64,000 bases of DNA, from contig QXVZ01010945.1 in the NCBI GenBank assembly GCA_008931825.1, positions 84,594 to 148,593 on the forward strand, in the 5' to 3' direction. Both the position numbers and the translations under genes were made by a program. Positions within the stretch are counted from its first letter, which is position 1; each line of letters begins with the position of its first letter. Below, piece by piece: positions 50,351 through 62,049 of the stretch. This stretch comes from Phallusia fumigata. Lineage: Eukaryota > Chordata > Ascidiacea > Phlebobranchia > Ascidiidae. The notes below the pieces were generated by a model. That model worked only from the letters and a program-made list of their open reading frames with translations, ran no database searches and was not told the DNA's origin.

Positions 50351-51289
50351 TTCTGAAACTGCATTAGACATTAGAAATTATGTTTTATTTTCTCACACAG
50401 TAAAAATATAATTATTTTGTCTGATGTGCATAACTTTGTTGCTATATTTTGTTGTGAAAACCAGTTGATTGTGTCAAGTGAACTCTGTTGTGTGTTCATA
50501 CCATATGTTACTAAAAGTTTATGCCATTTATGTGTGTCAAATTTATGAACAGTTTTCCCAAGTCATTGCCATTACCTGGTAAATGAAAAAACAAATATAC
50601 CTAATAGTCAAATACAGGTTAGCATGAACTACTTTGTGTTGTACAGGAAAACAGTAGCTTAGTTGGTTTGCATCATTCACTTATGATCAGTTTTTGAGTT
50701 TATCAGTTCCTCCAAAGTTTGTACTTTTTCAATGAAAGTTTGTGTTTAGGTGATTTATTGATTGTTTCATTTTAGGCTCTTGCAAACTTTTTAAGGTATG
50801 TTTCTGACTTCAAGACAATTAATGTTGCATGCAGACTGTATTATGAAGGTTTGTAAAGGCAATCAAATGTAACAAAATATTTTTGGAAGAGTCAAAGGTT
50901 CAAATCAAATGGACAAAGGGTGTTTTAGCATAGGGGAAAATTAAATGCACCTTTTAATGATGAGTTGTAAACAAGCTATGCTTGATTTCTTTCAAAAAAG
51001 ACAAAACGTACAATATAAATACAGTTCTAAAACATTTAAACGTGATATAACGTATTAGCTACCATTAAATTTAATTTTTTTGCATGTTTCGGTTTGGCAG
51101 TGAATATTTAAAAATAAATTAAAAAAACATCCAAACGGTGTGAAAATAAAGTTTTATTGCAATTTCAGAAAGGAGCGAATAATGTGTTTTGAGTTTTGAA
51201 GATACGCGGCAGGTTATAGTTTTGCTCAATGTTTTTCGCTCAAGTCTGACAACTAGAAGCTCATTCGGTTGCATTTCTGGACAAGTACA
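50351..51289. other. Intergenic, glycoprotein gene to TMEM60
   Basis: 3' UTR of the glycoprotein gene and the TMEM60 promoter region; no exon recognised. Confidence 0.4.
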
Positions 51290-52156
51290 ATGGTGCTGGT
51301 CCCACAAATGGCGTTTGGCTGGTTAGCTGGTTTGGTGTTTCTCATTTTGCTTGTTCTCAAATTGGACGGAAAAATGATAGTAAGTTTAACTCGTAAAAAA
51401 GGCTGAAAATATACATAGAGTGACTTGCACTTTGCTTTGAAACACAAACAACCATTTATGTAGTCACCACAGAGTAAAGGAAAACACTTACAGTGGGGAG
51501 TCATCCAAACCTTAAAAATACTTTTTTAACTAAAATATTTTAACAAATCTCTGAGGTGCACAAAATATTTTACCTGTAAAATTTGTGAATTTGAAACTTT
51601 TCCCTGACACTATTTAGATAAACACCATACGTTACAAAAGGCTGTTTTTTTGTAAGTTAATGAACAACAAACTGTTTTATTTGCAAGGTATCCTGGTCCC
51701 TCATATCCATTCCTCTATTTATTCATGATGCAGTTGAAATGATGATAATTGTATTTCGCCTTATAATGCACATGAGAAGTGGAAGGGTAGGTAGATTTGA
51801 GAACCAAAATCTGTCCATTGAACAGGTTTAGTGTGTAGGTAATCTGTGTGTACTTTGTTTACCAGGACAATCGTGACATACCGGTTTCAAAGAGAAGGAA
51901 ATGCTGGGATTTGTTTGTATGGTTTTGTGTTGCATGCTTTCAAGTAAGCAATAAAAATTAAAGGGGGTTTCTAAAAAAAAATCCCTCACTTTTATTGATT
52001 GAAGTATTTGCCTTTGATCAGATTCTTCTCTGTCTATACCTGGATGATGTTGTTTCAAACTTGCGGACGTACTTGGTTTTTATACCGCTGTGGATTGTGC
52101 TTATCGGTTACAACATTGACTTCATGAAATTTCAACTGAGGGTCATCAGACATTGA
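51290..52156 (+). CDS. TMEM60: TMEM60, four-helix membrane protein
   Basis: 133 residues, matching my recollection of the human protein's length. Coding exons 51290-51379, 51688-51786, 51866-51943 and 52022-52156, all phase 0. The first helix reads GWLAGLVFLILLVLKLDGK, with the LVLKLD signature of TMEM60; exon 2 has the second helix (WSLISIPLFIHDAVEMMIIV), exon 3 a basic linker (SKRRKCWD) and third helix, exon 4 the fourth helix with TYLVFIPLWIVLIGYNIDF, matching the FIPLW motif of the family. TMEM60 is an uncharacterised multi-pass protein conserved in animals. Its stop lies only 445 bases before the CPT2 start on the same strand. Confidence 0.85.
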
Positions 52157-52373
52157 GGATCACATCCACAAATGTTACTATGGATTGAAGAGAAAAGGGG
52201 AATACCAAGGATTTGCTTGAGAGCAAAAGAAAGAAAGATAGAGTGAGCCAAAGGACATTTGTTTGGAGAATGAAGAATCTGTAATGCTGTGAAAGCAAAC
52301 ATTGGAAAAAAGCAGATGGCAGATATGCACAACATTGAATTTACAAACTTATTGCCTATTACATATATGTGCA

Positions 52374-52379
52374 AATAAA
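52374..52379 (+). other. Polyadenylation signal AATAAA, TMEM60
   Basis: gcAATAAAc-type signal (caaataaac) 218 bases after the TMEM60 stop. Confidence 0.45.
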
Positions 52380-52474
52380 CATGATACATGTTAGATTGCA
52401 ACATGTTGACATTAATGATTTGAGAATAATTTCATATTATTGGCATGATATAAGTTGTGAAGTAATGTGACATT

Positions 52475-52494
52475 ATATTTTTGTATTTTTGCAG
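52475..52494 (+). promoter_or_regulatory. Strong 3' splice acceptor upstream of CPT2
   Basis: atatttttgtatttttgcag ends at 52494, about 115 bases after the TMEM60 poly(A) signal and 106 before the CPT2 ATG, with no obvious paired donor nearby. This is what a spliced-leader acceptor of a downstream operon gene, or a CPT2 5' UTR intron, would look like. Confidence 0.4.
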
Positions 52495-52600
52495 GAAATC
52501 TGTAACATGTGGTAGTTAGCATGCAAATTGTAAAAAGCTGTACATAGTTATTTAGATGGCTTAAAAAGCGTTTGTACAAAAGAAAATCTAAACCGAAACT

Positions 52601-55600
52601 ATGGTAACGCTTCACAAAAAAGTTGTTCTCTGTTCAAAGGTAAGTTTGTATTTGTGTAATAAAATCAGTATAGACCAGTTAGTGCACAAAATTAATTTAG
52701 TGCTGTTTGCCTTGCTTGCTAAATTTGTTTATGAAAGCAAGTGTTAAAGGATGTTTCCACCTAAGTGTGTTACCTTTTTTAAAAATAAACAATTTGTGAT
52801 CATGCACTGTTGTCATGTACAGAAATGTCAATGTCAGTCCGTGTAAAATGTTTTAAGCTGGTATAGAATATCTTGTGATCAGCAACTTGCCAAGTAAAAG
52901 CTTAAATCTTCTTTTATCATAAGATCCGATGGATGGTACAAAGTTCATCAAAGAGGTTTGCATCTGGACATTCTGATGTATTACACCACAGCAAACTGCC
53001 GACATATCATTTTCAAAACTGTCTTCCAAGGTTTTAACATTTTATCTAGCCTGAATAATGTATAAGTAAACAAACTGTTTTTTTCTAACTTGAAATTCAT
53101 ACAGCTAAAAGGTTTGCAGCTATCAATACTAGTTTTTTTTCCATTCTTAATTAAATTAAATGAAACGGTGTCAAGATTTTTTGTTATGTCACATAACTGC
53201 TGTTGTGTTTAGACTTCCCATTCCAAAGCTTGACGACACTATGCGCAAGTACATGACATCACTAAAAGCACTAGAAGGTCATCCCAATGTCAATTCACAA
53301 TCCCTCAGTGACACTGAAAGGGCAATTCGGCTATTCATGCAACAGGAGGGTCCAGGTATTTGAACTTTATTCACAGAAAAACTACAGATAGTGAATTGCC
53401 ATCGTAAATACTGGATGATGAAAAATTTGTATTTTTTTTAGCAACCAAAACATTTTACTTGTAATTGCTACTATCAGAGTTTTAATGCAGTACCAACAGC
53501 ATGATATAGAAACATTAAACCCCCAATTTCTCAAGAAGAAAGACAATGTATATGCTAGTTTCTTTTAGCTCGTGTTTGATTTACACAGAGCTACACAAAC
53601 TGTTGGTTGCCAGGAATAAACAGAACCCAAATACAAGTTACATTTGTGGGCCGTGGTTTGATATGTATTTGGAAAGCAGGTTGCCGCTGCCATTAAACTA
53701 CAATCCATTTCTGCTTTACAAACGTGATCCAAATGAACCAATGAATGACCCAGTGAGTTGTATAGAAGTTGCCTTAAAATAAAGTGTATGTTTAATAAAA
53801 TGTAACTAAGAATGTTCTGAGTTGGCAATACCTAAACCTCCAGCAGCCGCCATGAAAAGCTGATGCTGCAAATTTTGTTGAATTAAATAGTCCTGTTTCT
53901 CTTAAATCTCCAATTTAATAAAAAAAAAAGTGTTTGACGTTATTAACATGTTGACTGCAATGGAAAATGAAACATGCTCCATTAAACCGAGAATAAAACT
54001 ACTATTGATATAAATGCCAACATGTGATTATTAAGCAACACTACCTTTTGCAGACTTTACAGAATTCACAACTACATTGCATTTTGCAGAGATTACAGAA
54101 ACCCCATAGTTTGTATGTTTCAGGCAACCAGGTGTACCAACATCATTGCTTCTGCAATCAGATTTCAAAACACTTTGGATTCTGAAATAATGAGCCCGGA
54201 AGTTTTCTACATGAAAAACACCGCAAAATCAGCTGCAATGCAAACACTAGTAAAGTATGAATTACACTTCTACCCTGATAATAAAATTATTTGCATTTCC
54301 TGATTTCCTTACCAACACTTTGCTGAAACAAGCCGTGATATCCTGTTGCATTATATGAATTGCATTGCAACACAAGGCACCAACTTGAAGAGCAGCTTTA
54401 TTAAAAACATAACTGCCAGAGAGGTTTTACATAGCGAATACATTGTAATGCAACGATGGTTTTTCGGATTTTCCCATCATTATGCACCGATGATGACAAC
54501 AGCGATTGTTATAACATTTACATTACAATTTAAATAATATGTACAAGTTCTCTCGAAGTTATGTTTTTAATCAGGAATTACTTTATGGGCCAGTAGAGTC
54601 TTTTTTGTTTAACTGGTAAACTGTTAGAAGTAATCTAAGCTAAAGTTTTAATTCATAATATTTTGTGCAAACAAGTTCCCTTTGATGGCAAACCACAACA
54701 GTTACATGACCTAATCATTTTAATGTTCCTTAGATATTTGCCGAACACATTGAAGTTGCGATATCTCCCTATGGCGTTAAACGGTGCTTACCCCCTCGAT
54801 ATGAGCCAGTTCAAGAACTTACTCAACTCAACGAGAATCCCTTGTCAAGATAGGGATGAATTACGAACATATCCAAAGTCAAAGTAAGATGCATTTTCTG
54901 TGTAAATATTTCTAGTAATATAAGCTGAGTAGCTGCAACATAGTTATGGGGCTGCTTCCATATTCTTTACACTGTTTTTTTCTGTCAAATATTAAAAGTT
55001 GTGCTCTGCTACTTTTGACCCATCAGTTAAGGCACAGGACCCCAAAGCATAAAACAGCAATATTTAATCCCCAACATATTTAGTTGGTTTTATACCATTG
55101 CAAAAACATCAAAAATCACTATAAACAAGCCAATGTTATAAATATTTTGTAACTTGCCTGGGCATTATTTGGAATGTAACATGACCATGCTATGGTCCTT
55201 TTTTCTTCCTGTTTTATTTTAGTGTTTTCTATCGTTACAGACACATTGTAGTTGTTCGAAACGGTCACTTTTACAAAGTTAACGTTAAGGATTTATTCGG
55301 TCAAACATGCTCGCCACCTCAAATTAAAGCATCAATTCAGCGAATTCTTGATGATAAAAGGCCGCACAACGAGGATTCAGTCGGTTACATGACCACAACA
55401 GATCGCAACACATGGGCTGGTATCAGGTATGCTGTACTTTATTTGTGGTTGTAAAAAAACTTGTTAGAATCACCATTGTTCCTCAGCATTGTATAAATGC
55501 TCAAATGACTTGCTAAATGCAAGAGCAAATTATCTATCGTTCATTCAAAGTTTTTCTTGTTTTGTTTGAGATTTACAGTAGTGAAATCACTTGCTTGGAA

Positions 55601-58600
55601 AATTGTCTACAGTTTCACTTCGTTAACAGATGGCGTTGTGGTAAACTGTCAAGTAATCCTAATGCTGTTGTCTTATCCCTGTGTCCTAAAGTTGACCCAT
55701 ACAGATATACTAAGACATGTTCTGTAGCCTAAAGTAGGTCTGTAAATTACTGAAAACTATTACACATGAGCCATTGCTGCATTTGTATAAACTTATGGTG
55801 GCTCTTCTGATAAATGTATTTTTGCGAACCGACATTTCAACCACCCATTCAGGTCTTCTTTATCAGGCTTTGTGATATTTGTGCAGGGATCATCTGCTCG
55901 ATACAGGAAACATGAATGCATTGGCTGACATCGACTCTGCCATACTTTGTATGGTGTTGGATGATACGTATGTGCAAGATGATCCCACAAGCATAGTCAG
56001 CACTTTTCTACATGGTGATGGTGCCTCCCGGTGGTTCGATAAAAGTTTTTCTTTAATTATTTCGGCAAATGGAGAAGTTGGATTAAATTTTGAACATGCT
56101 TGGGGAGATGGTGAGTTATTTTATTTTATACAGAACAGAATTGTTTGTATTTAACAGGTTGTTGACAAATATTAACATTGCTTTGTGGGCATTGGTTATA
56201 GATATGCTATTTTTCCAAGCTTATGTGACACACAAGCCGTTTTAAATGTTAAAAACTACATCCACTACACAAAAATGATTTATACATTGAGGCAAAAAAT
56301 ATTTGTTGTAAAGGTGTTTTGTAAAAAGCTGTTTAAGATATTTTGCAACTTTTAGTCATTGGAAATCAACAGTGCCTATTGCACAGTGGTCTAGTCATCT
56401 TCAATGTTGCATTATTCTATTATGCTTAATCACTTAATTTTCCAAACAGGCGTTGCTGTTATGAGATTCTTCAATGATGTATTTGACGACACAACAATGA
56501 AACCAGTTGTAACAAACGAAACTGAAGCGGATAATAAGTTTGTGGAAAATCATGTGACACCAATCGTGTTTCATCTGGACGAGAAATCAAAGCAAGCCAT
56601 CAGGTAATGATGAGTTTTACCTTCATCATGTAAAGTTTCTTCTGACTGGACACAAGTTTCACTACAATGACATGACTTAGATCCTGACCTTTGACCTAAT
56701 TTCAAAGACGTTTTTACTCTTTATCACTGTGAAACACCTGGAGACGCAGAAAATTGAGGCCATAGACTGAAAAGTTTTAGTTGAAAAAAAAGCATTTCTC
56801 AGGTTTTGCTGTCGTTGCAGTAAATCCTGTTTCGAAATTCAAATTTTTTCCCCTTAAAAAAAACAGAGGCCCAAACCAATATTATTTAAAAGATATAAAC
56901 TTTTAAAACAAACCATAGTTTTTAATGTCAATCCTCTTCTATTCAGTGACGCTCGGCAGCGATACAAGTCAGATACAGCACGTTTGAGGGTTGCAGCTTG
57001 CCAGGTCTCAAATATGAATAAAGAATATCTCAAGAAGAAAAAGGTTTCACCCGATGGGATCATGCAACTTGCAATACAGGTTGGTTGACCCAACACTTGA
57101 AAGGGACCAAAGGTTAGGAATTTGCAGAGCCAGATCTTGGGTGCAGTCAAGTTTATTTGAATCATAAGAGGACAAAACATTTCCTTTGTTCAAATAACTA
57201 AAGTATCCAAATCAAACCCTTATTTATGGAAAACAAGTACTTTAATGCATTTTCATCGTCTGTTTATTTGAGGTAGTGGTTCCTAACCCCTTTTTGTGCA
57301 TTCCCCCTTTGATTGACTGAAGTTTTAATTCCTCCCCTAGACAAAAAGTGATAAATTAAATGAAAAGATTTGGAACCACTGGTCTTCCTGAAACAAAATA
57401 CTACACTTATCAATAACTTAAATATAAAGTGGAAATTCCCCCTTAACTCCTAAAAATCCTCCCAGGTCAGGAACCACTGGTTTATGGCGGTGCCAAACTA
57501 GAAGTTTAACCTATTAATCAATGATTTGTGTGTTAGGTTGGACATTACAAATACTTTGGCCATCCTGCTGCTACTTATGAATCCTGTAGTACATCAGCAT
57601 TTAAACATGGGAGAACTGAGACAATCAGGTCGTGCACGTTGGAAGCACAAGAAGCTGCTCGGGCTATTGCATTAGGTGAGTTACAGGGGTAAAAGTTGTC
57701 GGAGTTATGTTTATAGGTGAACTGTTGGGCAATTCACTAATCCAAACGCTAGTTAGACTGTCCACTGTGCATTTGTGATGTTTTGTAAAGTCATAATAAC
57801 AAATTATTAAATTCGAAAGGCCGCCCTGGTGCGAAACAGATTTAGGGGCCAAATTTTCCAGAGAGATAATCAGGTTCCAGGTAACAAACAAATGTAGTGT
57901 TGCACAAAACCACCTAGCTGTATCTGTAAACTGCTGCACCAAGTGTTGATATTTTGCCATTGTAAATTTGCAATGTAATTTACTGAATGCTGCATTAGGT
58001 ATCTTTACATTGTGCAGCCTAATACTGTAACATGTTTGTAATGAATTGTATTGAATTCTGCATAAGTTTGGTTTGCAGGGGTCAGATTTCAAATAAAAAA
58101 CATGTTTTTCTGACTAGGTTCTGCTTCTTCTGTGAATAACAAACTTGTGAGCGACGAAGCGTATCGGAGCGATGTTGAAAAGTTAATTCGGAAAAGCTGC
58201 AACAAACACAACGAGCTGACGAGAGAAGCAGCAATGGGTAAGTTGTGATTGAATGTGCTGTTGGAGTTTTAAACAACATTAAGTCCTTCATCAATGGATA
58301 TAAGAGATTTATGTGAATACATTATAATTCGCTGCTGTTGTCATTATCAGTTTTATTTAGATGTATTACATATCAGAAAAATCGATAGAATGTTTGCTGG
58401 TTTGTTAAAAGCTCTCTTGCTTAGCTTATCAAAAATGTTTGCAGGTCATGGATTTGACCGTCACATGTTTGGGATGAAAAACATGGCAGAAAGAATCTTA
58501 AATTCTGGAACTCCTCCACTGTTTAAAGATGATTCTTACATCACAATGAATCACATTGTTCTTTCTACATCCACACTGGCCAGCCATGCTGTTTCCATGG

Positions 58601-58758
58601 GTGGTTTTGCCCCAGTGGTACCCGATGGGTTTGGGGTTGGGTATGGGGTTCGAGATACATACGTGGGGTGTAATATCACCAGTTATGATAACCGGGATGT
58701 GCAAGGTTTAGCAGATTCGATCCAAAGTTCACTTCAAGATATTTACACTGTGTTATAA
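52601..58758 (+). CDS. CPT2: Carnitine O-palmitoyltransferase 2, mitochondrial
   Basis: Inner-membrane enzyme that converts acylcarnitines back to acyl-CoA for beta-oxidation. 667 residues (human 658) in 13 coding exons: 52601-52639, 52924-53030, 53213-53355, 53589-53752, 54124-54254, 54734-54883, 55241-55426, 55887-56110, 56450-56603, 56947-57079, 57537-57675, 58118-58237, 58445-58758. The N-terminus is basic and Ser-rich, as in a mitochondrial presequence, then LPRLPIPKLDDTMRKYM opens the acyltransferase fold. Landmarks: SYICGPWFDMYL, NAYPLDMSQ-like GAYPLDMSQF, catalytic His about 376 in NFEHAWGDGVAV, YESCSTSAFKHGRTETIRS, STSTLASHAV, GGFAPVVPDGFGVGYGV. These match CPT2 rather than CPT1, which would carry two N-terminal membrane helices. 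Exon 1 is the least certain. Confidence 0.94.
54402..54573. repeat. MITE-like element, full-length copy in CPT2 intron
   Basis: Left end taaaaacataactgccagag, right end ctctcgaagttatgttttta, nearly exact inverted ends, with the family core gcaccgatgatgacaacagc between. The most complete copy in the window, about 170 bases. Confidence 0.65.
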
Positions 58759-59363
58759 AACTTAAGAACTCTATACCACGCTTATGATAAGGAAGCGACC
58801 TGCAATTTCGTGGTGTTAAATTTCTATTCTATTGTGCTTTTCTCTTTATATATTTTCTGTAATTAGCGCCTTTTGGGCATGAGAGGTTTTCTAGGTACTA
58901 CAAGTGCACGGTGTAGACAATAATTGAATATGTTGTAAAAAAAGTTTATTCTGTCAATAAAAAATACACCATTTAAAAAAATAATATTGCAGATAATTTC
59001 CAGTTTTGGTTGTTTATTTAAAAGCGTTTGTATTCACATCTCACAATTTTTGCTTCAAACCACAATTGCTGCAAGTGTTTTTCCGATTTCCTTCAATAAA
59101 AAATTCAATTGTTGCTACCAGAAATAAAAATATACACTTAAGCTTCATGTTTGACAGCAATTTAGGCCCTAGATAGGATGCTCAATCATATACTGCATCC
59201 TGACATTTAATAAATAATGCTGAAGTATAAAATATGAAATTAATTAAGTGTGCTGTAAGCTTTAGTGCTAATAAGCTGATATGAAACTAAAATCGCCCAT
59301 ATTCAGCACCTGTAGTTCAGGAATATTTCTGCATGAGCATACATTCACAAAATATTCAATCAC
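58759..59363. other. Convergent intergenic, CPT2 to DUF294 gene
   Basis: 3' UTRs of two convergent genes, with AATAAA-type words on both strands (e.g. caataaaaaa near 58.96 kb). No exon seen. Confidence 0.45.
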
Positions 59364-61226
59364 CTAAAATATCAGTTCATTCTCAATCTTTTGTAAATCT
59401 TTTTCATCAGGTGCATCAAAGAGTGAGACATCAGCGCCTCTACTTACATAAGAATAAACATTTTGCTTCGCTTTTGGTATGTTAAGATATGGAGCAGGGG
59501 TGCTTTCCAAAAACATAAAGTATCCCACATCGCCATGTGTCAAATATGTGAAAGCAAGGCGATGGGCTTCCGACAACTTGTGGTAAATTTGAATGAACGT
59601 CGATGACGATAGTTGGTCATCCAGCATATCAGAAAACCAAAATGGAAGCATAAATGGAAACAAAACTCGCTCTGTAATGATAGTCATGTTTCGCACTTCT
59701 CTCATTGCAATTCGTTGAACATGCACAACAGTTTTGGCAAATTCTATGTAACTTATGCGGCCGATCATTCTCTCAACTGTTGTCGTTTTGACACCATTTT
59801 CAGTAGTGATTATCTGATGCAAGTTGTCTTTTTGACCTTGCTTCTCAAAGTAAACTCTCAACCTCACTTCACAGGCAATGCCCAGTGCAAAAAGCAAATT
59901 TTCACAAAAGCTGTCGTTAATTTCTCCAAGTCTATTTAGCTCTCTCACTTGGTTAAATGATGACTTTGTCTTTATCTTATAGTGTCGACTTAAAGCGGTC
60001 ACAAACAACGTAACTGGTCTGTAGACTTTGCGCTTAATGTTGATGATTCCCTCTGCCCTTGTTTGCGCAGATTTTTGCAGGGCACCAAAAGTTTGTAAAT
60101 CTTTCTGAAGCTGGCTAGAAAAATTAACATAGGAAAGATCGGGATTGTGCTTCTTCAATATGCTTTGGCTCATTTGTGCCGGATCTTCCATAAACATCCA
60201 AGTGCCATTGTCAAATACTTCATACATATCATTGTCCCCAGCGACATAACATGTTTTCATCAACATATCTGCAAGATGATATCCATTCTTCAAATCAACA
60301 TCAGACTGAAGATATTCCAACATTTCACTAACTGGTTTGATTAGTTCGGTTTTCCACGGCCTGTTTACAGTTGGTTCCCTACCAAGTGGTGATTTGCAAG
60401 CAAATGGAACCAGTCCGTCGAAACTTAAACCCCTTGGAGTGATCGCATCATAAAACCAGTTGTATTTTTCTTCCTGGTAGTTGTTTAGATAAGGAAAGTT
60501 CATCACAGCCACAATTGTTTCTCCCATGTTTACAATAATCAACTGAAAGATGACAGCAACCCATCTGAAGTACTCAAGTATCTCTTTATAGTTATCCTGC
60601 TTCTCAACTCCATCTTCCAAAATAATGATGTTTTCAAAATCAGAATAAGGAGTAATTTCTTTCCTGGCAAGAGATCCCATCCCAACCAAAGCATATTTAC
60701 ATGGGGGATTTCCTATCACTGACACACAAAACTCCATGATTGTCTTCATCACTGAAGTGAAGTTTTTCGCAATTTCATTTTGCAAATTTTCCACAGTTTT
60801 TGCTTTTCTGCATCTATGTTCTGCAAACTCTTCTGGAGATTTTGGTGATGGTTTTAACTTTTTAAGTTTCATAACAACATTGTTTCTCATTTCCTTAACT
60901 TTTGCAAAAATGTTTTTGGATTCTTGAACCAAATCAGCTTTCTTGTTCTGAGCTTTGGCAAGGTCAAGAACGTGAGAACAAAGTTTTCGAAGGTCAGCTT
61001 TAATTTCACCAACATTATCAGGTTTCCTTACAATGGCTGCATTAAACAACACTGCACTTCTGATAAGAGCAATTTTATCTGGGCTTCGTTGCTTATAGAT
61101 TTGCGCTAATTGACGAAATATTTTTGCAGATTGCTTTGGATTTTCTTCCGTTTTATTTTTACAGATCCTTCTCAGGTTTTCACACAAAAGCATTTCTTGT
61201 TTAGTGGATTCATCTCTGTCAGCCAT
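59364..61226 (-). CDS. Intronless DUF294/GlnD-type nucleotidyltransferase-like protein
   Basis: 620 residues in one exon; the first ATG (61226) is used. Residues 1-150 are helical and Lys-rich, with repeats that resemble TPR-like hairpins. The central motif VGMGSLARKEITPYSDFENI (about 181-200) matches the GS-x2-R-x-E-x4-SD-x-(D/E) site of the DUF294/GlnD nucleotidyltransferase family; the usual second Asp is Glu here (SDFE), which can still bind metal in principle. A conserved helical C-terminal half follows (NRPWKTELIKPVSEMLEYLQ; RPVTLFVTALSRHYKIKTKS). No signal peptide or membrane helix, so cytosolic. Related proteins with TPRs occur in several marine invertebrates; substrate unknown. The lack of introns amid intron-rich neighbours suggests retroposition or acquisition. 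Confidence 0.7.
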   Translation of the reverse strand: MADRDESTKQEMLLCENLRRICKNKTEENPKQSAKIFRQLAQIYKQRSPDKIALIRSAVLFNAAIVRKPDNVGEIKADLRKLCSHVLDLAKAQNKKADLVQESKNIFAKVKEMRNNVVMKLKKLKPSPKSPEEFAEHRCRKAKTVENLQNEIAKNFTSVMKTIMEFCVSVIGNPPCKYALVGMGSLARKEITPYSDFENIIILEDGVEKQDNYKEILEYFRWVAVIFQLIIVNMGETIVAVMNFPYLNNYQEEKYNWFYDAITPRGLSFDGLVPFACKSPLGREPTVNRPWKTELIKPVSEMLEYLQSDVDLKNGYHLADMLMKTCYVAGDNDMYEVFDNGTWMFMEDPAQMSQSILKKHNPDLSYVNFSSQLQKDLQTFGALQKSAQTRAEGIINIKRKVYRPVTLFVTALSRHYKIKTKSSFNQVRELNRLGEINDSFCENLLFALGIACEVRLRVYFEKQGQKDNLHQIITTENGVKTTTVERMIGRISYIEFAKTVVHVQRIAMREVRNMTIITERVLFPFMLPFWFSDMLDDQLSSSTFIQIYHKLSEAHRLAFTYLTHGDVGYFMFLESTPAPYLNIPKAKQNVYSYVSRGADVSLFDAPDEKDLQKIENELIF

Positions 61227-61613
61227 TGTCAATTATTATTCAGTTATCAAAAGGGTTTTTTTGTTTCAATTCTGCTTTTCAGCACTTTAAAACATAAACT
61301 AGCATCAGCTAGGCCAATAACTGTTATGAGCACAGCAACCAAATTCAAACAACTGCTCTGTGGCTCCGGGGATTTTACCAACGGTTTTCCCAGGGGAATT
61401 CCCGGATGGTTTTGTTTTTTGACGAGTGAGGTGCGGGGCGAGGAGAGCTGGATTTTACTTGATGTAAACTCGACTGCTATGCCAATGATAGTCTCCAAAT
61501 TAAAAAATAATTTTAACCTTTTAGCTTTAAAAACAGCAAGCAAAAAAGAAGCTCTGTTTTTGTGGCTTTAAAGGCCCGTTTACACTGTTCAGTGGCGCTT
61601 AAACTAGCCTTAC

Positions 61614-61850
61614 TTTGCGACCCCTTCCGTTTACACTGCAATTTTCGGTGCGTACCTAGACTTACTAAATCGAATGCACGACGTCATTTTTAGCCTACTA
61701 TGACAGTAAATGACCATAAACTATCACATAAATTTGTCGTTGGATTACCTAGCATTTTTTTTTTGATTGGATTTTGAAAGATGACATCGGCATGAGGTTT
61801 AAAAGGCCACTGCAAACGAAATTTTGTATGAGTTAGAAATTTGGAGTTTG
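61614..61850. repeat. 235-base direct repeat, copy 1
   Basis: tttgcgaccccttccgttta through tttggagttt; matches 63463-63698 with roughly 90 percent identity by eye, same orientation. Confidence 0.8.
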
Positions 61851-62000
61851 NTTACACAACGAATACAAGGCGGTTGCACTAACCACTGGGTCATCTTAGA
61901 GGCAGAGATGGGATTCGAACCACCAACCTTACGAATGCAAGGCGGTTACACTAACCACTGGGTGATCTTAGAGGCCGAGCTGGGATTAGAACCACCTATC
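61851..62000 (-). repeat. Two tandem tRNA-like blocks, about 68 bases each
   Basis: Two consecutive units of aaggcggttRcactaaccac, tgggtSatcttagaggc and gggattMgaaccacc, i.e. reversed A- and B-box tRNA-like sequences in tandem. An N at 61851 marks an uncertain base at the left end. Confidence 0.6.
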
Positions 62001-62049
62001 TTACAAATGTTACAATGCAAATTTAAACCCAAATGTATAAATTTTTTAC

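Larger units (their letters stand above)
61227..62049. other. Intergenic/intron sequence with repeats
   Basis: Holds the left copy of a 235-base direct repeat (61614-61850), an ambiguous base N at 61851, and two tandem tRNA-like blocks. A minus-strand open stretch near 61.35-61.50 kb after a cag acceptor could be a terminal exon of the coiled-coil gene, but two frames are open and neither is compelling. Confidence 0.4.
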
